Of a stretch of DNA of 64,000 bases, positions 1-8,078 are shown one piece after another. A model generated the notes under the pieces. It made no database searches. It had not been told where the DNA came from and was given only the letters and a program-made list of their open reading frames with translations. The position numbers were made by a program, and so were the translations under genes. Each line of letters begins with the position of its first letter. The first letter of the stretch is position 1. The stretch is from Pseudomonadota bacterium (GTDB lineage: Bacteria > Pseudomonadota > Gammaproteobacteria > Burkholderiales > Rhodocyclaceae), in NCBI GenBank assembly GCA_008501585.1, contig QQUN01000019.1:53022-117021 (forward strand). Reading direction: 5' to 3'.

Positions 1-74
1 CCGGCGGCGAGCACACACATGTCTTCGAGACTCAGACCGCGCTCAACAGGATGGCAAAGAGCGCCCTCCGGCAT
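1..74 (-). CDS. possible 5' end of a gene leaving the window
   Basis: Reading leftward, an ATG at 74 lies seven bases downstream of an AGGAG ribosome-binding site. It opens a frame that stays open to the window edge, with predicted start MPEGALCHPVERGLSLEDM. Only about 24 codons are visible and no family can be recognised. The ribosome-binding site and the divergent layout with the next gene are the only support, so this is a tentative call. Confidence 0.35.
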   Translation of the reverse strand, partial: MPEGALCHPVERGLSLEDMCVLAA

Positions 75-250
75 TGGCCTTCTCCTGCGGCAGGCTGTCA
101 TAATGCTCGACGAATATCGCGGTTGCGTGCAGCAGTGACAGCCTGGCCGGAACGGTCAGGTCGGTGGTCGGTGGTCGGTGGTGTGCGCATAAAGCGCCGG
201 ATTGCCGGTTTGGTCTTCCTCGTTAGTGAGCTTTTTCCGGAGTTGCTCGG
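75..250. other. divergent intergenic region with short tandem GGTCGGT repeats
   Basis: No credible gene lies between the possible leftward gene and the AEC permease. Around 163-185 the heptamer-like unit GGTCGGT is repeated head to tail about three times. A promoter for the permease is expected here, but no clear -35/-10 pair was identified. Confidence 0.4.
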
Positions 251-1126
251 GTGCTCCCTCGCATCATCGCCATCCTCTTCCCCCTGTTTGCCATCGTCGC
301 CGTCGGCTTTGTCGTTGGGCGCCGCATGCGGCCGGACCTGTCGCAGGCCAACACGCTGAACATGGATGTGTTCGTGCCGGCGCTGGTGTTTGCGGCGCTG
401 GCCAGCAAGCCGTTCCGGCCGGAAAACGACATCCCGCTGCTGCTGGCGACGCTGGTGCTGGTGGTGGGCTCGGGGCTGGCCGGCTGGGGGCTGGCGCGGG
501 TGTTGGGGATGGCGCCGAAGACCTTGGTGCCGCCGGTGATGTTCAACAACTGCGGCAATCTGGGCCTGCCGCTGGCGGTGCTGGCCTTTGGCGAGCCGGC
601 GCTGGCGCCGGCGGTGGTGATGTTCATGGTGTCGAACCTGATGCATTTTTCGTTCGGCGCCTGGCTGCTTGACCACAATGTGCGGCTGGTGACGCTGTGG
701 AAAGTGCCGTCGGTGCTGGCCACCTTTGCCGGGCTGGCCGTGGGGATGAGTGGGCTGACGGTGTGGCCGCCCTTGCTGACGGCGATCCGCATGCTGGGCG
801 AGATCTCGATCCCGTTGATGCTGTTCGCGCTGGGCGTGCGCCTGAGCAATTCGCGCATTACCGCGATTGGCCACGGTGTGCTGGGCGCGGTGGCGCGCCC
901 GGTGATCGGCATGGCGATTGCCGCCGTCCTGCTGGCGGTGATGGACTTTCCGCCGCAACAGCAGGCGCTGGTGCTGATTTTCGGTGCGCTGCCGCCGGCG
1001 GTGCTGAACTACATCTTTGCCGAGCGCTACCATCAGGAGCCCGATACGGTGGCCTCGATGGTGCTCATCGGCAACCTCGCCGCCGTGGTGTTTCTGCCGA
1101 TCGCCCTGGCGCTTGTTCTTCCCTGA
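251..1126 (+). CDS. AEC (auxin efflux carrier) family permease
   Basis: A 291-residue, almost entirely hydrophobic protein with about ten membrane spans in two halves, the layout and length of AEC-family carriers (Mem_trans). Such bacterial proteins export or import small organic acids such as malate or malonate across the inner membrane; the substrate here is unknown. The family-typical FNNCGNLGLPL stretch lies near residues 97-107. The start is GTG at 251, placed before the first hydrophobic segment. The stop lies 18 bases before the AlaX-type gene, so the two are probably co-transcribed although functionally unrelated. Confidence 0.85.
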   Translation: MLPRIIAILFPLFAIVAVGFVVGRRMRPDLSQANTLNMDVFVPALVFAALASKPFRPENDIPLLLATLVLVVGSGLAGWGLARVLGMAPKTLVPPVMFNNCGNLGLPLAVLAFGEPALAPAVVMFMVSNLMHFSFGAWLLDHNVRLVTLWKVPSVLATFAGLAVGMSGLTVWPPLLTAIRMLGEISIPLMLFALGVRLSNSRITAIGHGVLGAVARPVIGMAIAAVLLAVMDFPPQQQALVLIFGALPPAVLNYIFAERYHQEPDTVASMVLIGNLAAVVFLPIALALVLP

Positions 1127-1144
1127 CCCATGGAGCAGTTTCAA

Positions 1145-1855
1145 ATGACCGAACTGGTTTTTCGTGATGATGCCTATGCCAAGGCGTGCGAGGCGGTGGT
1201 GGTCGCCGCCGCGCCGGGTCGCATCGTGCTTGATCGCAGCGTGTTCTACCCCACCGGCGGTGGCCAGCCCGGCGATACCGGCAGCCTGCTGCAGGCCGGT
1301 GGCACGGTGATTTCCGTGCTGGGCACGGTCAAGGGGGAGGGCGAGACGATTGTCCACCTGATCGATGAGGCGGCCGCCCTGCCGGCGGTGGGGACGCATG
1401 TGACGGCGCGCATCGACTGGGACCGCCGCTATCGGCTGATGCGCTTCCACACCGCCTTGCACCTGCTGTGCGCGGTGGTGGCTGCGCCGGTGACCGGCGG
1501 CAAGATGAGCGAGGACAAGGCGCACCTGGACTTCGACATCGAGATGGACCAGCTGGTCGCGGAGGCGATCGAGGCGCAGCTCAATGCGCTGATTGCTGCC
1601 GACACCGCCGTGCACTGTGGCGCCATCACCGATGCCGAACTCGATGCCAACCCCGGCCTGGTCAAGACCATGTCGGTGCAGCCGCCGCGGGGCCAGGGCA
1701 GTGTGCGCACCATCGAGATCCCGGGGGTGGATCTGCAGCCCTGTGGCGGCACGCATGTGCGCCGCACCGGCGAGATCGGCGCCATGGTGGTGGCGCGCAT
1801 CCGCAGCGAAGGCAAGCGCAACAAGCGGGTGACGATCGCCTTCGCTGAGGACTGA
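1145..1855 (+). CDS. AlaX-type alanyl-tRNA editing hydrolase
   Basis: Free-standing homologue of the AlaRS editing domain, expected to hydrolyse Ser- or Gly-tRNA(Ala) in the cytoplasm. The zinc ligands are visible as H-x3-H (His102 and His106, in FHTALHLL) and C-x3-H (Cys190 and His194, in QPCGGTH). The N-terminal VFYPTGGGQPGDTG stretch is the usual family signature. At 236 residues it matches the medium-length AlaX class. ATG 1145 is preferred over ATG 1130 because a GGAG lies nine bases before it and family members begin close to the LVFRDDAY segment. It follows the AEC permease closely and converges on glutathione reductase. Confidence 0.9.
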   Translation: MTELVFRDDAYAKACEAVVVAAAPGRIVLDRSVFYPTGGGQPGDTGSLLQAGGTVISVLGTVKGEGETIVHLIDEAAALPAVGTHVTARIDWDRRYRLMRFHTALHLLCAVVAAPVTGGKMSEDKAHLDFDIEMDQLVAEAIEAQLNALIAADTAVHCGAITDAELDANPGLVKTMSVQPPRGQGSVRTIEIPGVDLQPCGGTHVRRTGEIGAMVVARIRSEGKRNKRVTIAFAED

Positions 1856-1863
1856 CCGCGAAC

Positions 1864-3219
1864 TCAGCTGCGCGCGGTGCGCAGCAGCACCAGCTCCTCG
1901 GCGCTGGTCGGATGGACCGCGATGGTGCGGTCGAGATCGGCCTTGGTGGCGCCCATGGTGATGGCCACCGCGAGGGCCTGGATGATCTCGCCCGAGTCGG
2001 CGCCGATCAGGTGGGCGCCGAGCACCTTGTCGGTGGGGGTGTCGACGATCACTTTCATGTAGGCGCGTTCGTTGCGGCCGGCGAGGGTGTGCTTCATGGG
2101 GCGGAAGTCGGCCTCATACACCGTGACCGTGTGGCCGGCGTTGATGGCGTCGGCTTCGGATAGGCCGATGGTGCCGATCGACGGCTGGCTGAACACCGCG
2201 GTGGCGATCAGGCGGTGGTCGACCACGCGCGGCGTGCCGCCGAAGACGGTGTCGGCAAAGGCGCGCCCCTCGGCGATGGCCACCGGGGTGAGTGCCGCGC
2301 GATCGGTGACGTCGCCGACGGCGTAGATCGAGCCGATCGAGGTGCACGAATCGGCGCTGACGCGGATCGCGCCGCTTCGCTCGTCCACCGCCACGCCGAC
2401 TTCGGCCAGGCCGAGGCCGTCGGTGTTGGGGCGGCGGCCGAGGGCGGAGAGCACCACGTCGGCCTCGATCACCTGGCCGTCCTTGCCGGTGCAACGGATG
2501 CCGTTGGCACCGCGTTCGAGCTTGACCGGTGCAAAGCCGGGGCGCAGGTTCACGCCGCGCTCGGCCATGGCGGTAGCGAGCCGGCGGCGGATGTCGTCGT
2601 CGAAGCCGCGCAGCGGCAGATCGGCCCGGTAGGCCAGCGTGGTTTCGCTGCCAAAGCCGGCAAAGATGCCCGCAAACTCGACCGCGATGTAGCCGGCGCC
2701 AAGCACCAGCAGGCGCTGCGGCAAGTCGGTGAGATCGAGCAGTTCGTTGGAGCTGATCGCCAGCTCCAGCCCCTCGATGGGCGGATGGCTGGGCGTGCCG
2801 CCGGTGGCGATCAGGATATGCCCGGCGCTGACACGGCGGCCGCCGACCTCGACGGTGTGCGCATCGACAACGCGCGCCTGCCCTTCGAGCAGGGTGACCT
2901 TGGCGTCGGCGAGCATCTTGCGGTAGATGGTTTCGAGCCGAGCGGTTTCTCGGTTCTTGGCGGCCGTCAGGGCGCCGAGGTCGAAGCTGGGCGGGACCAC
3001 TTCCCAGCCATAGCCGGGCGCGTCGGCAAAGGCGTCGGCAAACTGCGAGGCGTACATCAGCAGCTTCTTCGGCACGCAGCCGCGGATCACGCAGGTGCCG
3101 CCGACGCGATCGCCCTCGCAGATGGCCACCCGCGCGCCATGGACGGCGGCGCGCCGGCTGGCCGCGACACCGCCGGAGCCGGCGCCGATGGTGATGAGGT
3201 CAAAATCGTAGTCCGACAT
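1864..3219 (-). CDS. gor: glutathione-disulfide reductase
   Basis: Cytoplasmic flavoenzyme reducing oxidised glutathione with NADPH. The 451-residue protein has the N-terminal FAD dinucleotide fold (GAGSGG at 12-17), the redox pair C43/C48 in GGTCVIRGCVPKK, an NADPH-binding fold (VLGAGYIAVEFAG), the second FAD motif (IYAVGDVTD) and the C-terminal HPTSAEE with the catalytic His-Glu. Arginines after the second Rossmann fold (AYRADLPLRGFD) favour NADPH. ATG 3219 was chosen because GAGGAG sits just upstream and the protein then starts at the FAD domain, as in the family. The overall pattern is Gor rather than dihydrolipoamide dehydrogenase or mercuric reductase. Confidence 0.93.
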   Translation of the reverse strand: MSDYDFDLITIGAGSGGVAASRRAAVHGARVAICEGDRVGGTCVIRGCVPKKLLMYASQFADAFADAPGYGWEVVPPSFDLGALTAAKNRETARLETIYRKMLADAKVTLLEGQARVVDAHTVEVGGRRVSAGHILIATGGTPSHPPIEGLELAISSNELLDLTDLPQRLLVLGAGYIAVEFAGIFAGFGSETTLAYRADLPLRGFDDDIRRRLATAMAERGVNLRPGFAPVKLERGANGIRCTGKDGQVIEADVVLSALGRRPNTDGLGLAEVGVAVDERSGAIRVSADSCTSIGSIYAVGDVTDRAALTPVAIAEGRAFADTVFGGTPRVVDHRLIATAVFSQPSIGTIGLSEADAINAGHTVTVYEADFRPMKHTLAGRNERAYMKVIVDTPTDKVLGAHLIGADSGEIIQALAVAITMGATKADLDRTIAVHPTSAEELVLLRTARS

Positions 3220-3291
3220 GCTGCTCCTCGTGCGTTGAGACGTCGTCGGGGAGTGTAGCAGCCCGGCCGGCATCGGGCTTTTGCCGCCGCC

Positions 3292-4128
3292 TCAGCGCGG
3301 GATCAGCGACTGCTCGCCGAGGTCGAGCGCATACACCGTGGTGCGGCCGTGGCGGGTCAGCGCCACGGCGCCCAGGCCGCCCAGGCGGCGGCGTTCGCCG
3401 TTGGGCTTGCCATTCTTGTAGTAGCGGGTCAGCCCCAGACGCAGCACGGTCTGCGTGGTGTAGGCCGGGTCGCGGTAGAAGACGGCGGAGGTGCCGGCTT
3501 CGCGGCTGCTGCTCACCTCGCGCCGGATGCGCAGCATGCGGATGTCGTAGATCAGGCGGGCGCTGGAGGTGCTGGCCTGGCTGAGCACATGGCCGGCATG
3601 CAGGCGCTGCCAGGCGGTGGGGCTGTCGACATAGGTGTAGCCGGACTTGCCCGAGCGCTGGCCGCGGGTGTTGCCCACGATGCGAAAGCCGACGCCGAGG
3701 TCGGCAAAGCCGGCGACCAGGTCGTCGGTGTCGAAGGCGTCGAGCGGGAAGTCCTCGCCGGGCTGGATGTTGCCGCGCCCCCCCGCCTGACGGATCAGCC
3801 GGGCAGCGATGCGCTCGCGCAGCCGGTTCTGCGCCAGCGTGGCCTCGGCCCCCTGCGGTTGCTGCTCCAGAAAGGCGATGAGTTCAGGGATGGTGCCATC
3901 GAGGTCGAGCTCGGCGTCGGTGGCCGGCGGCATGGCGTCTGCTGCGGGGGCTGCCGAGACCGCCGGTGCCGGCGCGGGCGTGACCGTTGTCGGGCTGGCC
4001 GTCGGCGCCGGGCTGGCTGCCGGCGGGAGCGAGGGAGACGGCCGCGTTTCGACACGTGGCGTGGCGCAGCCGATCAGCAAGACGGTGGCGAGGGCGGGCA
4101 ACGCAAGAGGCAGGGCGCGCTGAAGCAT
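3292..4128 (-). CDS. hypothetical Pro/Ala-rich lipoprotein
   Basis: A 278-residue protein with a lipoprotein signal: hydrophobic residues 5-19 followed by lipobox LIGC with Cys21. Residues 25-75 form a Pro/Ala/Thr linker. The folded part (about 80-278) contains a segment resembling an envelope-protein domain, with YTYVDSPTAWQRLHAG and a final RHGRTTVYALDLGEQ. No enzymatic motif is recognised. It should be anchored in the outer or inner membrane facing the periplasm. It lies downstream of gor on the other strand side of a divergent gap with the AhpD-like gene. Function unknown. Confidence 0.7.
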   Translation of the reverse strand: MLQRALPLALPALATVLLIGCATPRVETRPSPSLPPAASPAPTASPTTVTPAPAPAVSAAPAADAMPPATDAELDLDGTIPELIAFLEQQPQGAEATLAQNRLRERIAARLIRQAGGRGNIQPGEDFPLDAFDTDDLVAGFADLGVGFRIVGNTRGQRSGKSGYTYVDSPTAWQRLHAGHVLSQASTSSARLIYDIRMLRIRREVSSSREAGTSAVFYRDPAYTTQTVLRLGLTRYYKNGKPNGERRRLGGLGAVALTRHGRTTVYALDLGEQSLIPR

Positions 4129-4252
4129 GGCGTGCAGGCTCGTTCGATTCGGGTGGCCCGAGTCTAGCAGGCTGCGCCCGGCCTGTCGGCAGAGATGCCA
4201 ACGGCGTTGCGATCGTTTACGCTTCGGCGTTTCCCGCTTTCAGGAGGTGCCC

Positions 4253-4666
4253 ATGTCCACGCTCGCCCCCGCCGCCGACCTCGAGGCGGACCCCCGCGTC
4301 AAGGCTGTTTTCGACGATATCCGCGCCACCCGCCAGACCGATTTCATCAACAACATGTGGCGCTATCTGGCGTTCGACCCGGTGCTGCTGGCGCAGACCT
4401 GGGCCGAGGTGAAGGCCGTGATGGCGACCCCCTCCGAGATCGATCCGCTGACCAAGGAGATGCTCTACATCGCCGTCTCGATCGCCAACAACTGCGGCTA
4501 CTGTGTGCACTCGCATACCGCGGCGGCGCGCGCCAAGGGCATGGGCGAGGGGCAGTACGCCGAGTTGCTGAAGATCGTCGCGCTGGCGGCGAAGACCAAC
4601 CACCTCGCGACCGCACTGCAAGTGCCGGTCGACCCCTGCTTCGACGCCGGGGCCGCAGGTGCCTGA
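4253..4666 (+). CDS. carboxymuconolactone decarboxylase / AhpD-like protein
   Basis: A 137-residue all-helical protein of the CMD/AhpD fold. The redox-active motif is NNCGYCVHSH, giving Cys81, Cys84 and His88, as in AhpD-type alkylhydroperoxidases that act on peroxides or as disulfide reductants. A strong AGGAGGT ribosome-binding site at 4242-4248 fixes the start. Its last eight bases overlap the GTG start of the downstream TauE-type permease, so the two are translationally coupled. The true physiological substrate cannot be told from sequence. Confidence 0.88.
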   Translation: MSTLAPAADLEADPRVKAVFDDIRATRQTDFINNMWRYLAFDPVLLAQTWAEVKAVMATPSEIDPLTKEMLYIAVSIANNCGYCVHSHTAAARAKGMGEGQYAELLKIVALAAKTNHLATALQVPVDPCFDAGAAGA

Positions 4667-5417
4667 ACTGTCCCTGGCCTGGATGCTCGGCCTGACCGCA
4701 GCGGCGTTTGTGGCGGGCTTCATCAGTTCCATCGCCGGCGCCGGCGGCATGATCGTACTGCCCTGCCTGCTGTGGGCCGGCGTGCCACCGGTGCAGGCGC
4801 TGGCCACCAACAAGTGCCAGAGCGTGTTCGGCACCCTGTCCTCGGCGCTCAACTACCTGCGCAAGGGGCATCTGCAACTGGGGGCCTTGCGCTGGGCGCT
4901 GCTCTACGCGCTGGTCGGCGCGGTGGCCGGCACGCTGTGGGTGCAGCAGATCGATGCCGCACGCCTCGAGACGCTGCTGCCCTATGTATTGATCCTGCTC
5001 GCCGTGTATTTTGCGCTCTCGCCGCGCATCGCCGATGCCGACACGCCGCCGCGACTGCCGGCGGCGGTGTTTGATCCCCTGGTCGGCGGCGGCCTCGGGC
5101 TGTATGGCGGCGCCTTCGGCCCCGGCATGGGGTCGTTCTCTGCCGCCGCCTTCGCCGGCCTGCGCGGCTTCAACATGCGCAAGGCCACGGCCGCAACCAA
5201 ACCGCTGGTCCTCGTGGCCAATGTCAGCTCGCTGGTGATCTTCATCGCCGGCGGCCATGTGGTGTGGGGCCTGGCCCTGGGCATGTCGGTCGCCCAGTTT
5301 GTCGGCGCGCGGCTGGGCTCCAACCTGGTGATCGCGCGTGGCGCGGCCTTGGTCAAGCCGGTCATCGTGCTCACCACGCTGGCGATCGCCCTGCGTCTGG
5401 TACTGAAGAACCTGTGA
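4659..5417 (+). CDS. TauE/SafE-family membrane permease
   Basis: A 252-residue integral membrane protein with about eight hydrophobic segments and the twice-repeated TauE/SafE pattern: SIAGAGGMIVLP near residues 24-35 and a second Gly-rich FGPGMGSF near 148-155. The family exports sulfite, sulfoacetate or other small anions; the substrate here is not predictable. It starts at GTG 4659, overlapping the AhpD-like gene, which implies coupling. A second, distinct TauE/SafE gene is present in the cysteine cluster at 30969. Confidence 0.87.
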   Translation: MPELSLAWMLGLTAAAFVAGFISSIAGAGGMIVLPCLLWAGVPPVQALATNKCQSVFGTLSSALNYLRKGHLQLGALRWALLYALVGAVAGTLWVQQIDAARLETLLPYVLILLAVYFALSPRIADADTPPRLPAAVFDPLVGGGLGLYGGAFGPGMGSFSAAAFAGLRGFNMRKATAATKPLVLVANVSSLVIFIAGGHVVWGLALGMSVAQFVGARLGSNLVIARGAALVKPVIVLTTLAIALRLVLKNL

Positions 5418-5423
5418 GGCGGC

Positions 5424-5456
5424 GCGGCGATTCGGAATAGTTTCCGATCTCGCCGC
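5424..5456 (+). terminator. strong hairpin after the TauE-type permease gene
   Basis: A two-part stem (GCGGCGA with TCGCCGC, then TCGGAA with TTCCGA, loop TAGT) starts seven bases after the stop codon. No immediate T run follows, so it may act as an mRNA end or stabilising structure rather than a classical intrinsic terminator. Confidence 0.45.
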
Positions 5457-5687
5457 CTATGCCGTTTGGCCGGGGTTTTTTCACCGGCGATCAAAAAAAG
5501 TCCATCAAAACAGGCGCATGGCGATCCGTTCCCTGCCATAAGACCTGTCGGCGCCGCCACCCCGCGCCGCCGGAGTGTCCGCCTGTAGAACACCCGCGAC
5601 ACGATTGTTTGCAAGTGCCGCCAAGCGTCTGATTACGTTTGGCTTTTTGGTGGCGCACCGATCCAGGCGGGCGGATGGCCGCCGTTC

Positions 5688-5711
5688 GACTGTCTCATGA
5701 ACGGAACAGTC
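5688..5711 (+). promoter_or_regulatory. inverted repeat, candidate enhancer site for the sigma-54 regulator
   Basis: GACTGT and ACAGTC form an inverted repeat with a 12-base spacer, centred about 95 bases upstream of the -24 element of the Gly-rich gene promoter. This is the usual distance for an enhancer-binding-protein site. It is a positional inference only; no second copy was found to confirm it. Confidence 0.3.
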
Positions 5712-5792
5712 TGCGGGCCGGCGGATCGGCTGGTCGCAGCCGGGTTTGAAAAAATCAAATAAAAACATGGCGTTATATCGTATTTTGGGTGG

Positions 5793-5808
5793 TGGTCTGG
5801 AAAATGCT
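5793..5808 (+). promoter_or_regulatory. sigma-54 (RpoN) type promoter of the Gly-rich fibre operon
   Basis: TGGTCTGGAAAATGCT carries the invariant GG (5794-5795) and GC (5806-5807) at the exact -24/-12 spacing, with matching T, G and W positions around them. Predicted transcription starts near 5819, leaving a leader of about 48 bases before ATG 5867. The locus encodes an enhancer-binding protein with an intact GAFTGA loop at 13744-15102, consistent with RpoN control. Confidence 0.7.
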
Positions 5809-5866
5809 TTCCCGCTGGGTGGAGGCCGGCCTGTTGCCGGCGTCATTCAGACAAGGGAGACACGTG

Positions 5867-8056
5867 ATGAGACTGACGCTGATTTCAGCTGCCCTGGCAC
5901 TGGCGTTCGGCATGTCCGGCGCGGTGCAGGCCAACCCCGTGGTCAATGGCGACCACGCGGGACGGGGTGCAGGCAATGACACGGTGGAGCAGACCGCCAC
6001 CGCCACATCCACGCAAGGCAACGGGCCCAACGCCAACGAGTACTCCAGTGTGTCGGTCGGTTCGGGCAATACCACCGAGACGGACCTGCACAACGACAAG
6101 AGCAGCGGCGACTCCCGCGACAACCAGGGGATGGCCACCGCGCAGGATTACGGCAACGCCGCAGCCAACAACGGTGGCATCGCCACCACCACCTTCGACA
6201 ACGCCTTCAATACCAACAAGGCCGTTGCGGTCAGCAAGCTCGAAGGCACGGTGACCAACAACCGCATCTGGAACATCGGCAACTCGGTCAGCAACCTCGG
6301 CAGCGCCAATGGCGCCCGTGGCGGCTCAGCCGGTGACGGTGGCAATGGCACCGGCGGCAGCGGCACCGGCGGCAATGCCACCGGAGGCTCGGGCGGTAAC
6401 GGCGGCAACGCCGGCAACGGCGGCGCCGGCGGCAGTGGTGGCTCGGGCGGTAGCGCCAACAATGGCAGTGCCAGCGCCGGAGCCGTCGACAACGGCAGCG
6501 CCACCAACGGCAGCGCCACGGCAGGCAACGGCGGCAATGGCGGCGCAGCCCGCGATGCCACCGGCGCCAACGGCGGCAGCAGCGGCATGGCGAGTGCAAC
6601 CGGCGGCAATGGCGGCACCGGTAACGGTGGCGACGGCTATGGCGGCAAGGGCTGGGGCGGCGACGGCGGCAAAGGCAGCGGCGGTGATGGCGGCCTGGCC
6701 CAGGGCGGCGCCGGCGGCGCCGGAGGCTCAGGCAATGGCGGCGACAGCGGCTATGCCAACGGTGGCAGCGGTGGCAACACCGCCAGCGCGACCGGTGGCG
6801 ACGGCGGCAGTGGCGGCTCGGGCGGCAGCGGTGGCAGCACCGGCAATGCCTCGGCCGGCAGTGGCGGCGACGGTGGCGACGGTGGCAATGGGGCCACAGG
6901 CACCGGCTACGGTGGCAAGGGCTATGCCCACGCCGGCGCCGATGGCGGCACCTCAAGCGCGGCGTCCACCGGCTCAGGCGGCAGCTCGCACAACGATGGC
7001 GGCATGGGTGGCCAGTCGATGGCCAATGCCGGCAACACCGCTGGCGGCGCGTCCGGCATGGGCGGCACCACCGGCAACCAGGGCAACGGCGGTGCCGGCG
7101 CTGAAGGCGGTACCGGCGGTAACGGCGGTGGCAACAATACCGGCAACGGTACCGGCGCGGGTGGTGCGAGCGGCGATGTGACCGCCTCGAGCGGCGCGGG
7201 TGCCGGCGGCAGTGGCACCGGCACCGGTGGCAACGGCAGCGCTGGCCTGGCCACGGCGACGGGAGGCTCGGCCGATACCGCGACCTCCATGGCCAACGGC
7301 GGTGCCGGCTCAGGCACGGGCGGCAATGGCGCGGGTGGTGCTGCCGGTGCGGACGGTGCCGCGGCGACCAACACGGCAGCGGCCGGCGCAGCCGGTGCGG
7401 TCGGCGCCGCCGGTGCGACCGCCAGCAACACCGGCGGTGCGGGCGCCATGGGCAGTAGCGGTGCCGGTGGTGGTGGCGCCGCAGCAGCCGGCGCGGCCGG
7501 CGGTATCGCGTCCAGTGCCGGCGCAACCGGTACGGGCGGTGATGGTGCCGTGGGCAATGGTGGTGAAGGCAACGGCGCGGTCGGCAACGGCGGTGCCGGT
7601 GGCATGGCGACCAACGCCAGTGGCGCCGGTGGTGCCGGTGGCATGGCCCAGAACACGGGCGGTGCCGGTGGCGACGGTGGCATGGCCAGTAACGGCAGCG
7701 CCACCAACGGCAGCGCCAGCTCGCAGGCGACCAATGGCAGCGCCACCGGCGGTGCCGGTGCGGTTGCAGCTGCAGGCGCGCAGGGCGGCCAAGGCGGCGA
7801 CGGCGGCACCGGCCAGGGTGGCACGGGCGGCATGGGCAACGGGGCGGTCGGCAACGGCGCCACCGGTGGCCAGGGCGGCGCAGGCGGCGCTGGCGGCACG
7901 CTGATGGTCGACGGCGGCATGTTCAACATGTCCAACGCCATCACCGGGAGCTTCACCAACGGGGCGGGGATCATGGTGTCGAGCCAGAACTCCGGCATGT
8001 CTTCACTGGTTCAGCAAAGCGTCAATGTTCAGGCCAACCTGAACGTCGGCCGCTGA
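5867..8056 (+). CDS. giant secreted Gly/Ala/Asn/Ser-rich protein 1 (putative fibre subunit)
   Basis: A 729-residue protein in three parts. Residues 1-22 are a Sec signal peptide ending AVQA. Residues 23-150 form a non-repetitive Asn/Thr-rich domain (NPVVNGDHAGRG, then RDNQGMATAQDYGNAAANN). Residues 150-675 are almost wholly Gly-Gly-X, Asn-Gly-Gly and NGSAT-type repeats. Residues 676-729 are a conserved C-terminal domain ending SLVQQSVNVQANLNVGR. There is no cysteine. ATG 5867 was chosen because AAGGGAG lies just upstream and the signal peptide then starts correctly. It is followed after 22 bases by a same-size paralogue. Context (C39 protease, FapF-like barrel) suggests a secreted, self-assembling fibre or matrix protein. 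It is not homologous in repeat sequence to FapC; the role is inferred. Confidence 0.8.
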   Translation: MRLTLISAALALAFGMSGAVQANPVVNGDHAGRGAGNDTVEQTATATSTQGNGPNANEYSSVSVGSGNTTETDLHNDKSSGDSRDNQGMATAQDYGNAAANNGGIATTTFDNAFNTNKAVAVSKLEGTVTNNRIWNIGNSVSNLGSANGARGGSAGDGGNGTGGSGTGGNATGGSGGNGGNAGNGGAGGSGGSGGSANNGSASAGAVDNGSATNGSATAGNGGNGGAARDATGANGGSSGMASATGGNGGTGNGGDGYGGKGWGGDGGKGSGGDGGLAQGGAGGAGGSGNGGDSGYANGGSGGNTASATGGDGGSGGSGGSGGSTGNASAGSGGDGGDGGNGATGTGYGGKGYAHAGADGGTSSAASTGSGGSSHNDGGMGGQSMANAGNTAGGASGMGGTTGNQGNGGAGAEGGTGGNGGGNNTGNGTGAGGASGDVTASSGAGAGGSGTGTGGNGSAGLATATGGSADTATSMANGGAGSGTGGNGAGGAAGADGAAATNTAAAGAAGAVGAAGATASNTGGAGAMGSSGAGGGGAAAAGAAGGIASSAGATGTGGDGAVGNGGEGNGAVGNGGAGGMATNASGAGGAGGMAQNTGGAGGDGGMASNGSATNGSASSQATNGSATGGAGAVAAAGAQGGQGGDGGTGQGGTGGMGNGAVGNGATGGQGGAGGAGGTLMVDGGMFNMSNAITGSFTNGAGIMVSSQNSGMSSLVQQSVNVQANLNVGR

Positions 8057-8078
8057 GCCATCGACAGGAGCGAATGCG

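Noticed and set aside
98..1756. 552-codon minus-strand frame over the AEC and AlaX genes
   Set aside because: Composition is Arg/His/Gln-rich with no recognisable domain, typical of antisense frames in GC-rich DNA, while the plus strand has two clear families.
5418..5866. Search for a c-di-GMP riboswitch ahead of the fibre operon
   Set aside because: No GEMM-type conserved core was found; the leader after the sigma-54 promoter is only about 48 bases.
6309..7181. Ala/Pro/Val-rich frames in the +2 register of the Gly-rich genes
   Set aside because: Frame-shifted reading of GGC-rich repeats; no signal peptide, no ribosome-binding site.
6288..7526. Long Arg/His-rich open frame antisense to the first Gly-rich gene
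   Set aside because: It is the mirror of GGX codons and has no ribosome-binding site or start context; the same artefact appears antisense to the second Gly-rich gene.
6300..7900. Repeat structure in the Gly-rich genes as a possible CRISPR array
   Set aside because: Repeat units are of variable length and in coding frame without spacers, so this is protein repeat sequence.
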